From NCBI GenBank assembly GCA_020310875.1, contig CM035430.1, positions 99,958,866 through 100,022,865 on the forward strand: a DNA stretch of 64,000 nt, given 5' to 3'. The DNA comes from Ceratopteris richardii. Lineage: Eukaryota; Streptophyta; Polypodiopsida; Polypodiales; Pteridaceae. Every line of letters begins with the position of its first letter. Position 1 is the stretch's first letter. Below, piece after piece: positions 21,635 through 34,319 of this stretch. The notes beneath the pieces are model-generated. The model was not told the origin of the DNA. It was given only the letters and a program-made list of their open reading frames with translations, and made no database searches. A program made the position numbers and the translations under genes.

Positions 21635-24600
21635 GAGAACGGCCTTTCATCACTTGGAGTGCTCAAGAGCATGTGGTAAGATAGTGATTTGCAATTTTTT
21701 TTGCTTATACTTTTAGGATGTGTGTGTTGGCATGACACTTTCACCCTTCCATTGGGCCGTTAGTTCCCCATTTCTTATTTTTAGTAGTGTAGTTTTAGTT
21801 CATTTTGATGGTTGCACAAGAACCTCCCTTAAACTCCTTCTCTCTCACTCCCTCACATATACACTTCCACTCACATACACCTTTGGCATCACTTTCCACC
21901 ACTGCCATCTCTGACACAAGTGAATGCCTTGGAAAGAGGGATGGGTAGTTGTCCTCTCTTCTCTCTCCCTCTCTTCATTTTTGAGAAAAACCAAAAAGAA
22001 ATTGATGATCTACGACGAATACCAATAGGACACTTAGTTGAATGAGTTGCAAAATTTTTCAATTCATTTTGACACTCACTTTTCGAGAATAAGGATGTCG
22101 ACATATGAAGGGTAGGTGGGAGGGACTTAACTGGCCCCTTTCTCTCTCCTCCCTTGATCATGAAGCAGACACACCGTTCACTTTCTCTTCGCTAATTTTT
22201 GGGGTTGAGCATCCCTGGGCACCCCCTTCCTGCATAATTTTCATGGGGTTGAGCTCCAAGCGAGCTCCCCCTGCCGTGCGTCTTTGCCTCTGTGTGATCT
22301 GCCAAGGCAAGTGAAGGGCAAACATTCACCCCCTATGCTTTGTGCGAGGCTTCACTTGCTCCTCCTAAGCGTGCAGCTGGCCGCTTCATGAGGGGTTGGG
22401 CAATGGCTCCCCAATTCCCTTCCTCCCTTTGCTTTAAGACTACCTCGGGCTGAGCAGGGCACTCCCCTCGCTTTTTGGGTCTCCGTCTTTGTGCTACAGA
22501 AGGTGGGTGGCATCGCCAATCTCCGTGCATCCTACTGAACCGGGTTGAGCTCAGCGTGAGCTCCCCCTCCAATCCATGCTGAAGGCGACAGTTTGCTAAC
22601 CTGCCGCGTTGTTGTGTATGAGTAAGCATTTGGTCCTTGCCAAAGGGGGAATTACCTGCACTAAGCTTGTCTTTTGCGCATACATTTCCAACCTGGAAGC
22701 AAGGTCTGCAATGTATGTAGTTTTGCAAATGTGCCAAATCATTGGGAGAATCCCTCATTCTTTGATCCAGGCAGGTCCTACAAATGAACATTGGCTTCAA
22801 TAGCGATGACATGCAGTTCGTACCAGTCAATTTTGGTCAAGAAAATTGTCCTGATATGATATTGGTAGTAGCCATTATGGGTTGATAACAGGACTTACGG
22901 TCTGAATCTCGATGAAGGATGAAGATTGGTCACAGACGAAGCACTATCTGCTGGCATTTTTTGAAATACTTGGATTTGGGGCATTCTTCTGCTGTTGCCT
23001 CCCATATTATACCAGGTTGGGGTCGAGCCCCCCTCTTGCTCTCCTTGCAGGTATATGTTGCTACGCTGATGAAATCAAGCACTGGACTCCCCATTTCCCA
23101 ATACTATTTTTTCAGGAGCAAGAAACCTCCCACCATTCTACGCATGCATTGAAGCTCTCCTTGCTGAAGCTTTTCGAGGTTACACATATCGACTGAAGCA
23201 ATCAAATCTACAAAGGCTCACCCCTTCTTGGATATGGCTATGGAGTCCAACCATCCGATGTTCCTTCCATATGAAGACTACTTGTTGTACCTTGTAAGTA
23301 ATGTTCGATGCTCACTTTGCTGGAACGGAAGGTTCTGTGCTCCTCTCTATGTCCAGCTCTGCCTTCTGGATGGGCAGCGGTATTCTTCTCTCCGAGTGCA
23401 CAGATTGAAGACAATCAACATGGCTTTTCTCCCTTGAGGTGATTCTTGTGCTCATATTACTACCCTTTGCTCCGTCTCTTTTGGAACAAAAGAGAAAAGT
23501 CCATGAGACGAGTTGTTAAGGCAGTGCTTCTACATACAATGCTTGAGGAGGGTGGGGGAGGAAAATATACAATAAAAGGCTTGCACAGTGCTCCCTTGGT
23601 GACCACAGTCAAGCTTTGGGAGACTTTACTTTCAGCATTTCCTTTTCCGACCATGCTTCATGTTGAGCATCTTCCACCAACAGCCGTCGTTGCTACCTGC
23701 TCAGATGCACTTATAAGGAAGCAAGTTCTACTGATTGACTGCAATGCAAAATGCGAAGGCAGGTCTAAAGGGGTGGGACATCTCTGAAGCCTGAAATTTG
23801 TTGACATCATGGAAGGGCTACCAACAGAAGCAGCTAGGGAATAACTCAGTAAGCCAAAATAAAATAACAAGGAAGGATGCAAGGTTTTCTTATCAAAGTT
23901 GTCAACTTTATTCGATAATGGTTAAAGTCTTCAGGAGTATTATATGGTTGCTTGGAAAATGACCACGATCAGGCTGTAGCAGTTGAATTAGTTACCAAAG
24001 GCTCCTCCATACATGGAGGAAACTCTGCACAGGGATATATTTTGTGAAGGGAATTACAACAGCAAGAGACGGTATCACCATTATGTGATTGTTACTGCAG
24101 GAAATGGGCTTGTACGAATTTATTTATTTTCTATGACTACAAGAAGCACAAGGTCATGTGCCCTTCCTAGTCCCAAATTGGCCCCATGTTGCCTCAAGAC
24201 ATGGGATAAGTCCAGCTCCATGGTCTTGTGAAGAAATCAACTAGAAGAATTTAACTACTGAAGTTCAGCAATGGATTCAAGATATGCTGAGGGCTTGGGC
24301 TGGTGCACAGTTTGTGTTTACTCTTCTATAGGCTGGAGTACAAAAGCCAAGGGTTGCTTTTTGATTTTGAGAAGAATGTAATGCCAAGCTCTAGATCAGA
24401 GGGCTGCCATGGAGGATAGCTTGTTTGTATGACAGAAGGAGTTGAAAAGTTGAACACAATGACTGTCATATTTTTTTCCAAGCTTTGATGGAACCCTCAA
24501 CTTTAGAAAGTGCAGCACTGAAGGCTTTTTGAAGAATTCAATTAAATATGACTTTCTCTATTTATGGACCCCTTTTTCATGCTTCTTGAACCGAGCAGGA

Positions 24601-27600
24601 ATGGCCGAATATCACTTTCAGATTTGATGAAGAATGCAACAAATGCAATGAAGGCTGCACAATGGCTGGAGTGATATCTTTGTTTGGGGATCGTTCCATC
24701 CAAGGACTTAGTGCTGCAGCTATACTCAGAGCCAAAATGGGAGGTTGAACTATGTAACCAGTCTTGGCAATCCTTGCAACAAATCTGATGGTTAAGATTG
24801 ACATTGCCTACTCAGAGCAAAGGAGATGTTGTTCAAAAGGATGTCTGTTCAACTAATTGCTACAATCAAGACATAGAGAATTATTCAGTGTGGACTGATG
24901 TGCTACTAAGAAACCAATTCTCAACTCTCTGCTACATGCTGGATGGGGATCTAGCTAAAGTACAAAATGTAGGATGCATGATTCCACAGTACTGCTGAGA
25001 TGTGTTTCATCAGTCTCAGCTACCATGGCCTAGTGAACCTCCACCCTATGGTTGCCCATTATCTGGATCTCACATATTCCTTGGACAATGGGCTCCATCA
25101 GCAATTCGTAGGCCAGCATCCAATCTCCCCAACAGTTTGTGCAGTTGGCTTTCATCCTATGTCTCACTGAACTCCCTTTCGGGCCTTACTAGCATCCCAG
25201 GCAGAGATGTTTGCAGCAGGAGGAATGCAGCAAGCACATGGATTGGCATATGCATGAAATGACAATCACAGTTGCTGTTGATGAAGATACCACTCTTACA
25301 ACTGGAAGCTTTAGGATTCTTATAGCTGGGTGTTATGTTGCACATCAATGCTGGTGTGCACAGTCATACAGGAGTGATTGGATTTGGTTCCTGTGTTGCC
25401 AAGGCTATTCAAATAACATGTAATTTTGCAATTGATGACATCAAAGTTGTTGATGATTCCACCATGGAGATCAGTGAACGATCACCAAGGTCTTTGGAAA
25501 AAGGGACCCAACAGAAATTCCATGAAGTAATGCTGGTGTGGACTTTTTTGTATCATGTTCTGTAGGGATGTTAACCTTCTCCATGGTGATGTGGACAAGA
25601 AAATCTACATAACTATAACTTACATCTGAAGAGCTTGATGATTATGTCCTTGCCAAAGTCTCTACTCTGCAGGACCTTTGCTCTCAGAACAAAAGGAGGT
25701 CGAGACAAAGCTATTGTTGCCTGCTCCAAAACTGTCCAAAACCAGGTTTAACAAGCTCATGGAGTTACTTTGCCAGGCTGAGATCCCTGATATGGATACT
25801 CACTGTAGGTAAAATTGAAGGTTCCTTTGAGACTCAAAGGCAAAGTCATGGTTTTGGGCAGCTTGCAGGAGTTTGATTCTGTTTTTCAACTGTAGCTTTG
25901 CACTTTTCTACCTGGTCTGGTGAAATTCAGAGATGTTGTTGCATTTAAAATGCAACTGAAAGAAAGTAGTGGTGACATAAGAATCCTTTGGCACGACATC
26001 CCTGATTTTTGCCTGCCTGGAGCTCTCAGTACAATTGCACCTGCTTATAAATTTGTTCCAGGATGGACATGATATGCTCTACACAAATGGAAAGATTGGT
26101 TTATATTCTGACTCTGATATTCTGCCTGGCAGATGATAAGTTCACAAATGCCTTCTATGCATCCATGGCTGGCTTCAAAAGAGAACACCCTGGTGATTGG
26201 TTCAAACTATGGAACTACTCTAAAGTGCTCTTTGCATCTCAGATGGTACAAGCAGGTCCATCCGAAAGGAACATTGAAGAGGATACTGGTATGGAACCCT
26301 TCATGTATTCCCCACCACTTGCAGCATTTGAGGAAGTTAAATCTTAAAATGAAGCTGAGCAACTTTGAAGAAGTGGTAAGGACATTGGAAGCAGTTTTAA
26401 AGTGCTTATGAGTTGTTTGGGCTTAGGTTTGGTGCAGCAGCTGAATAAATGAAGAAACTTTTTGAAAGTTTTAGTGATTGTACATCCAGACATATATAAT
26501 CATCCTCGTGCTCATCAGACATTTACAACTCCTGATCAAGCCTTCAGAAATATTCAACCTCCTGAAACAAATTTTGCTGAAGCTAGGAAGTCCACGGAGT
26601 GGGGTGATGAAAGATGTTGTCTTGATATCCTTATTTGCTGCCTATTATTTGTAGGTTCTAGATGTGGTTCCTGAATCTTATATGGAACCTATCTCTCTTC
26701 TGTGTTAGCTGATGGAATGTTATGATGCTTAGCATGGGGGAGGGTACTTTGATCTTCGTACTGGACTCACAGAAGTTGATGGGTTCTTCTTCGATGCCTT
26801 CTTATAGAAGTGATATGCTACCTGAGATAAATTTGATGCTGGGATTGATCAGACTTGATGGGCTTCTACTCCCTTGGATGCCATAAAGTCCAGAATGATT
26901 CCTGGTTGGTATGGATGATGCACCCTTGACTCGAGCCTCTGTGACTGCCCTGCCTAGGTATGACTGCCCTGCCCTTATAAAGATGGGCCCAGCAGGATTG
27001 CTGCCTATTTGATAACAAAAGCTGAGTGGGCAGACATCTGTGAATGTCATCTATTGTTGCTTCTCATGATTGAAGGTTCAAGCAGGTTGTGCTGAATACT
27101 CTCAGCTGAAGGTGGTTGACGAGTATCAATACTCTTGGACTGCCATAATTTGGGTACTTACAGGAGCAGGCCCCATCAGAAATCTAGAGAAGCTGATGAG
27201 TTTTTCTTTGATGACTTCTTTCTCTCATAAAAGCCCCTGGTCTGCTATGTGAATGCGCAAAACAAGTTTGAATGATGCCAAAATTCACGGTTTGCAGGTT
27301 GGGCTGCTGCCACCAACGAGCTTTGGATGCTATATTGCATATATTGATTTATGGTTCGTTTGATATGACTGTCCAGTCAGGGGCATGACCATTACTCTTC
27401 CAATCACTTTGCACCTATTATACGTTATTTGAACCTTGTTGCAAGGATAAATGACTTCATTATAGAATTCAAAATGCTCCAGCAGCTGGTCCCTTGCTTG
27501 CTCTCAATTGTTATGTATGTCCCATGGTGTCTTTTGAAAATACAGGATGATGCACCCTTGACTGAAGCTTCTGTGACTGCCCTGCCTAGGGATGGTGTCC

Positions 27601-28226
27601 AAAACTCCAAAGCTCATGAAAGTCTTCATGTCAATTTTGGTGATTACCCTTAGGGGACTATGTTTTAAGTAAAAAATATTACGACAGTCACCTTGCTTGT
27701 TTAGTTTTCAGTAAAGAGTTATTTTTCAGGTCTTCCAACAATGCAATACATGTCTCTTCAGCAGCCTGATGGCTAGACTGACTGCCTCATGGGAGGATTG
27801 TGTCACCTAGCATCTAAAGACTCCACCACTTGGAAGCATTTGCAAGAATCAACACTGAGATAGGATATGGACCTCTTCTCCAACATTTGTCTTCTTTGAG
27901 TTGGTGGGCTGACTGCCTCCTAGGAGGATTGTGTCGCTCACCATTTCGGAAACTCTTGGGAGAAGTGTCTTACTCTGATGTTTTATGATCACATCTATTG
28001 GCTAAAGGTTTTTTCACGAACTAGTCCAAGGGAGGGCTGCATATTCGGCAACAAAGGATGATCTTCCGGATTGTTGGGCTGACTGCCCCCCAAGGGGATT
28101 GTGTCACTCAACATTGAAGACCTGAAGACTTGAAGAACTGTAGATTTGAAGAGTTGAAGACTCAAACTTGGACCAGTTCGCAATGTATGCTTCTCCTATC
28201 TTAGCTCTGTCGAGGACGACAAAGTC
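21635..28226 (+). other. Interior of element C, no recognised protein
   Basis: A 6.6-kb interior with only short frames (longest 165 codons, minus strand, 22333-22830) and no known motif. It looks less AT-rich than the LTRs and contains dispersed internal repeats (22244/22542; 26914/27546; 27775/27906/28076). Scattered splice-like strings (for example CCTTGCAGGTAT near 23045 and TTGTAAGTAATG near 23290) would be compatible with captured host gene pieces, but I could not name a source gene. It may simply be non-coding leader and packaging sequence. Confidence 0.6.
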
Positions 28227-28240
28227 TAGGAGGAGGAGAG
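28227..28240 (+). other. Polypurine tract of element C
   Basis: The purine run AGGAGGAGGAGAG ends directly at the TG of the 3' LTR. Confidence 0.85.
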
Positions 28241-28965
28241 TGTTGGGTTATAAGGGTTGCCCACAATTCCTCTTATGTAATGGCACCCTCTAGTACTCAT
28301 AAAAATACCTCTTTTTTGTATTTAGGAGATGTGCTCATGTGAACACTCTCCTAAGCCCTTTTTAATATTTTCCTTATGCTATAGTGTGGAAGCATCTTAA
28401 ATAAATCCACCTTTTTGCACATATGTAGAAATCCCACGTTGAGAAATTCCCACGCTCCATTTCCTTGAGATTTGGGAATATTTTCCACGATATCAAAAGA
28501 TATGTTAGTTAGAAAGCATGTGCTCCCTTTTGACTAGTCAAAAAGAGCACATGGGAGAATGTGCCTAGCCTATATATAGAGGCTCATTTCTTGTAATGAG
28601 GGAGCTTTTGGTCGTGCTCTCATGTAAAATCCTTTCAATGGAAGAACTCTCCTTTCTCTTAAGGCTTTGTACATATGTGTATTTAGTCTTGGAGTGTGTG
28701 AGAGTGAGGTGTGTGTGCATGCTAGCATTTCCTATGTGTGTAAGTAGAGTGTTGAAATTATCTTGTATTTTACATATGTGACTAGGATCCTTGACTCCCA
28801 TTGCTCCATATTTTCAAGCATGTGGCATAGCTGCGGGCTAATGGCCAATGGCTTGAACATGATGGAGGATGGGGTGGATGAAAGGAGAGTCATTCTTGGG
28901 ACTTCCTTCTTGCTTCCATGCAAGGTGGTGTGGGTCTTGGCTCCCAAGGGCATACTACAACAACA
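28241..28965 (+). repeat. 3' LTR of element C
   Basis: 725 bp, four differences from the 5' LTR, followed by GAAGG (28966-28970), the target duplication. Confidence 0.95.
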
Positions 28966-28970
28966 GAAGG

Positions 28971-31040
28971 TAAGATGGATGCTAGGGTAGAGAAGTGCAT
29001 CTTTATAGGTTGCTCTACATAACAAAATGGGTATAAATGTTACAAGCCCATCACAAAGAAGCTTGGAGTATCGAGGGATGTGGTATTTGATGAACTTAAT
29101 CCATATTATGAAACATGTAGTGCATTGCACATTGAAGATATTGACGAAGAAAAAGGAGTCTATGAAGAACAAAGTCAAGTTAGAACAAGTTTGAGTGGCC
29201 CCTCCACTCTGAGTGCATCAAGGAGTCCTTCATCAATCAAAGGAAAAGGGAAGGAGGTTGAACCAAGCTCAGCATGTAGCCACAACCAATATGATAGGGG
29301 TAATGTGGTAAGGGACTTGCATTCTAGTGAGGATGAAGATGATTTTGAAGAGGCAGTGACTCCTAATGTGAAACAAAAGAGGGAGTTAAAGAAGTACCAT
29401 AGACAATGAGAGTAGGTCAAAGAGGGTTTGATACCCTATTCAAAGGCTAACATATTATAATTTATTGCTAGGCATTATGCTTTTTTGTCTCATGTTGTGA
29501 AGGATAGGGAAACATGCACATATGAAGAAGCTGGTTGAGACAAGGTATGGATAAATGCTATGAGAGAGGAGATGGATGATTTTCTTGAAAATCAGACATG
29601 GGAGCCTACACTTAGGCAATATGACGTGAAATTGGTCACAAATATGTGCGTCTACAAGATAAAAAAGAACTCGGATGGATCCATAGCTAGGTATAAAGCT
29701 AGACTTGTAGCTAAGGGTTTTACCCAAACACATGGGATAGATTATGAAGAGACATTTAGTCCTATTGCAAAAATCAGTACAAGTAGTACATTGATTTCCA
29801 TTATAGCTTCTAAAAGGTGTAAATTATTCCAATTAGAAATTACGAATGCTTTTCTAAATGGTGATCTTGAAGAGACTATTTACATGCAACAACCCATGGG
29901 ATATGAGGACCGTAGAAACCCTAATTTTGTATGTAGTCTCAAGAAAACTTTGTATGGACTCAAGCAAGCACCAAGGGCATGGAATAAAAGGATTGTTGAG
30001 TACCTTGTTACATGTGGATATGCAGCAAGTGATGCTGATCCTTCACTTTATGTAAAACGGCTTTATGAGAAATCTATCTACATATGCATATATGTTGATG
30101 ATTTAAACATAAGAGATGATGATGATGCAAGTATCAAGGATATCAAGGCCAAATTGAGAAAGGAATAAAAAATCTTAGATTTTTGGTGTGATAAAATACT
30201 TCTTAGGCATTGACACTGTATATGCCAATCAAGAACTGTATCTTGTGCAAAGGAAACATTTACTTAATTTGCTACATAGGTTTGATATGAGTGGTTGTAA
30301 GCCATTGAGACAACCAACGGATTGCAATGTCAAATTGAGCAAAGACCAAGGTGATAAGCTCAAGGGTGAGCATGTTTATAGAATTTTGGTTAGTTTTTTA
30401 AATTATGCACCATTGCTATAATTGATCTATCTTATAGTGTTGGAGAGCTCTCACAATTCACGCATGCACCCACACTTGATCACTTGAATGCAAGTAGAAG
30501 GTTTCTAAGGTACATCAAATGTACAATCAATGAAGGCCTCTATTATGCATATGATTGTGATTTGACACTAAAAGGTTATACAGATGCTCATGGGCTAGCT
30601 CCAAGGATTATAGAAGGAGCACCTTAGGATACATAGTGATGCTTGGGAAGATATGTGTGTCATGGATGTCAAACAAATAACCCATAGTTTCATTGTCTTC
30701 CATAGAGGTAGAATATAGGGCTCTTGCTCAACTCACATGTTAGCTCATGTGGTTTAAAAATATCTTAAAAGATTTGGATATTAAAGTTGGAATTGTTCCA
30801 TTGCTTGGAGATAATATCTCAAGTATCTACCCCAAAAAGAATCCAATGTTCTATGCTAGGAGCAAGCATATAGAGGTGCATTATCATTTCATAAGAGAAA
30901 AGATTGTGGATAACCAGGTGGATATTATGCATGTCAACACCAAGGAGCAAATTTTGGACCTTCTTACAAAGTTCTTGGATGCAAAGAGGATGAAAAAGCT
31001 AAAAGACAAACGCACACACTTGAAAGCAAAGAAGTTTGAG
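28971..31040 (+). pseudogene. Fossil RT and RNase H region of copia B
   Basis: After element C the copia B coding sequence resumes with a segment like CIFIGCST and VSRDVVFDELNPYY, the usual end of integrase. RT motifs follow: IARYKARLVAKGFTQTHGID, QLEITNAFLNGDLEETIYMQ, LYGLKQAPRAWNKR and YVDDLNI (about 30093). RNase H pieces include ARSKHIEVHYHFIREKI near 30860. The order is that of Ty1/copia. Breaks are many. Confidence 0.87.
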
Positions 31041-31050
31041 CTTGAGGGGG

Positions 31051-31867
31051 TGTGTTAAATGCTATGTATTTCTATGGCAAGCTCAAGCATATATTTTTCA
31101 CTAAATAACTTTATTTGAGGGCTTTTGAACCTTAGGAAATTCAAGAACATGTTTGAAGGTGCCACCTTATCCAAAAGGAGGAATTGAACCACAAAAAGGC
31201 TCTCCAATCAAGAGACAAAGTAGCAAGGTAGCTGAAGAGATAAGGAGGGCATGTGAAGAGACATGGAGGACATATGAAGAGTCATGACAGCCTCTCATGG
31301 GTATTTAAACACCATCCAAGCTCATTCTAAGCATGTGTGGATCGTAGGAAGTCATGTTGATACTTATACATGTGCTATTGAGCAATTATCTACCATAGGA
31401 GTTCATATTCTCTTCTATATCTGTCCTATCCTTTCCAAAAGGTGCTGAATTTCTATGTAAATATCTTAGGAATTCATTTCCTCTCTCTACAAAGCTCGTT
31501 TTTCAAAGTTCTTATAACTTTTTAGTAAGGTATGAATCACGAATCCTATATCCAAAAGGGTTTTGCTGAATTCATCTTGTAGTATGAGTTATAGTCGTTT
31601 CTTTCTATACTGGTACATCCCAAAACTTGAAAGGAAAACTAGTATGTCTTGTGTGACTAAGTTGATTAATCTACAAGTTCACCTTCCAATGATTGAAAGC
31701 TCAGTGAAAATCCCTTATTGTCTAGTTTATGTGACTAAAAGTGTTTTTCAATTGGATTTGGGAATTGTGAATTATTTCAATTATAGTAAGTACTAGTCTA
31801 AGAGCAACTAGGACTTGGGCAGGTTCCAAGCATCTTGTTGTGCATTTGGAGGAGAAATCTTCGATCA
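31051..31867 (+). repeat. Right LTR of copia B
   Basis: It begins with TGTG directly after the polypurine run CTTGAGGGGG (31041-31050). A TATA-like GGGTATTTAAACACC lies near 31300. It ends TCGATCA by comparison with the left piece. Confidence 0.75.
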
Positions 31868-31924
31868 AAAGAGCCATGTTACTGTTCTTCTTGAATTTAA
31901 TTGAGAAAGTCCTAATTTAGTATA

Positions 31925-33990
31925 GAAAGGAGATTACAAAAAGGTATCCGACTCAATGCATCAACATCCTTATTTTCCTTATCACCGAAATACTTAACAT
32001 CAAAATCATACTCACTCAATAATTCAATCAAGAGCTTTTTCCTATTGTTAAGAAATGGTTGAGTGAAAATGTATTTTAGACTCTAATGATTTGTTTTTAG
32101 TTCAAACTTAGCCCCTAACAGTAGATGTCTCCAATGCTTAAGTGCATGTACAATAGCAAACATTTCTACATCATAAGTAGGATAATTAAGTTCATGTTTT
32201 CTTAATTTTCTAGATTCATATGCAACCACCCTACCATCTTGTGAAGAACACATCGTATCTCACTACCACTTGCATAACATGCAATCACAAAAGGTTCTCC
32301 CATTTTTGGTATTTTCAAAACACAATTTTCAATGAATTTTGTTTTAATGATTCAAATAATTTTTGACAATCATCACTCCACATAAATCCTACATTCTCCT
32401 TAGTCAACGCTTTGAGAGAAAAACTTAATATGTGCTCTTTCATATTGTGAAAATCATAAAAAACTTCTAACATCCCTTATAGCTTTAGGAACTAGCCAAT
32501 CAACTATTGTTTTCACTTTATCCTACTGTATATGAATTCCTTCTTTAGATATGACTCTTCCTAGATACACAAGTTTATCCTTAGCAAAGGAAAATTTACT
32601 CTTATTTCCATACATTTGTTTTCTCTAAGAGTTTGCAAAGTCTTCTTGAGATGTATAGCATGTTAAGGATCATCTTTAGAGTATAAAAATATGTCATCAA
32701 AAAATACTAAGATCAGTTTTTCTAGGTAGTCATGAAAAGCATTGTTCATCAAGCACATGAATGTGGCAAGAGTGTTTGTTAATCCAAAAGGGAAAACCAT
32801 AAACTCATAGTGTCCATAACATGTTCAAAGATTTGTGTTGGATATATTTTCTGTTTTGATCCTAATTTGATGATACTAGGATCTTAAGTCAATCTTAGTG
32901 AACGCAGTCACTCCACTTAATTGACCTAATAAGTCATCTATGTGAGGGAGTGGGTACTTATTTTTTATTGTTCTTTTATTCAACCCCCTATATGCAATAC
33001 ATAATCTATAAGAGCCATCTTTCATCTTTTGAAATAAAATAGGTGCACCCCACGGTGAAACACTCGGTCTTATCAAGCCTTTCTTCAAAAGTTCATCTAA
33101 TTGAATCTTAATCTCCTTTAATTCATCTATATTAAATCTATAGGTTGCTCTAGAATATGCTTCACTCCCCAGATATAGGTCAATGGCATGGTCAATTTTC
33201 CTAGGTGGATGTATACCAGGCAATTCTTCTCGAAATACATCTACATATTCTTTCAAAAGATTTTCTACATAATTTGGACGATTTTCATCATTATCTTCCT
33301 CATGCAGATTTTTTACATACACTACACATGTTCTACAGCCATCACCTATACCTCTATTTATTTCTATAGCAAAAATGACAATAGGCTTAGGATTATGCAT
33401 ATCACCTAGAATGTGGATAAAATCACCATCTAACCTTAAAGTGATTGTTCTTTGTTAATAATCAATTGTTTCCAAATTTTGAACTATCTAATCCATGCCT
33501 ATAATTGCATCACTCTATTTCATTTCAATCACATGGAAATTCTAATAAAAGCACCTATTAAAAAAAGTAAATGCAAGGCTTTCAATGTATCTTTCATATA
33601 GTGTACTTGTCCATTGGCCATCTCTACAAGTTTTTTTATCTACATATTTAGGGGTATCCCTAAATTTTGTAAGAATTTGAAAGATAGAAAACAATGCGTA
33701 CTACTCGAACCGATCAAAAATCTCATTTTATGCATAGAAATCATACCCAAAATCATAACTACAGAATCCATTGGGAAAGAACTAACTACCATGCAACCTA
33801 AGGAAGAGTCAGGGCACTTACCTCCATCATCTACTTTCTTAATTGTTGCACGTTCCTCAATGATGTTTATCGCATTCCATTGTGCAAGCCAAAAGATTGC
33901 CTTGATCAGGCATTCATATGTTCGATGCCCTTGCTCCCCACATCTGACTAGGTTGCATTATTTGTTATTTGACAATTCAATTATTTGTTA
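31925..33990 (-). mobile_element. Ty3/gypsy fragment (protease-RT-RNase H), old
   Basis: On the minus strand, in order: a zinc-knuckle end (GEQGHRTYEC) near 33950-33910, a retropepsin-like part near 33750-33650, RT with [17 protein letters not shown]-like, [16 protein letters not shown] and [13 protein letters not shown] (33250-32900), a YVDD-equivalent region near 32700, and RNase H near 32270-31940. The gag-protease-RT-RNase H order and sequence are Ty3/gypsy. No LTR or target duplication is seen. The copy is broken many times and old. Confidence 0.87.
32876..33400 (-). pseudogene. Fossil gypsy RT N-terminal half
   Basis: A 174-residue minus-strand frame contains the typical plant gypsy RT start: a [20 protein letters not shown] stretch, then [33 protein letters not shown] and [15 protein letters not shown]. 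It is the best preserved part of the fragment. Confidence 0.9.
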
Positions 33991-34319
33991 ATAATTATGG
34001 AATTTTACGTTGAACCCTTATTATTGGACGAAATTATTTGGTGCCACATCCGCTTACTCGGACATGAACAAATAGTTTTTGCAAGACAATTTGGATTTAT
34101 ATCGAAAACTTTTTTGATTGAAATCTTTTTTGATCGGGAATCTTTCGATTGAAAAGTATTTCCAATCCAAAAATATTTTTTTGAATAATCTTTTATAAAA
34201 TATTGCACTCAAAATTATACCTCAACAGAATAACTTTGTTTTTTGTGAGCTTATAGTGTCGTACAAAGAACAAGGTATAAGCTCTTCTTTAAAATATTTA
34301 GTCTTTTAGTATGTGTTTT
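33991..34319. other. Unassigned AT-rich DNA
   Basis: No domain is recognised. A 67-codon minus-strand frame (34005-34208) is lysine- and serine-rich and could be part of the adjacent gypsy gag, but nothing shows this clearly. Confidence 0.35.

Larger units (their letters stand above)
20890..28965 (+). mobile_element. Young non-coding LTR element C (LARD-like)
   Basis: Two 725-bp LTRs (20890-21614 and 28241-28965) differ at four positions, about 0.6%, so the insertion is recent. The 5-bp target duplication GAAGG is at 20885-20889 and 28966-28970. A primer site TTTGGCGCCGTTGCC lies at 21617 and a polypurine tract just before 28241. The 6.6-kb interior shows no gag, protease, RT or integrase in any frame. 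It is structurally whole but non-autonomous, as known for large retrotransposon derivatives. It sits inside the integrase region of copia B. Confidence 0.92.
18100..31867 (+). mobile_element. Old Ty1/copia element B, split by element C
   Basis: The left LTR piece (about 18100-18637) is followed by a Met-type primer site, gag, protease and integrase. Element C (20890-28965) interrupts here. RT, RNase H, polypurine tract and right LTR (31051-31867) follow. The LTR pieces are only about 70-75% alike by eye, so the insertion is ancient. The coding region is broken many times. This family is distinct from A1: different LTRs, different gag and a clear CCHC knuckle. Confidence 0.88.

Noticed and set aside
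21214-21684. Pairs of open frames repeated at 28565-29178
   Set aside because: They are in the two LTRs of element C and are duplicated only because the LTRs are direct repeats.
22333-22830. A 165-codon minus-strand frame in element C
   Set aside because: It is the longest frame in that interior but has no recognised motif and no supporting context; kept only as part of the interior description.
34005-34208. A lysine-rich minus-strand frame that first suggested a plastid gene piece
   Set aside because: No plastid protein motif could be named and the neighbours are a gypsy fragment and a minisatellite.
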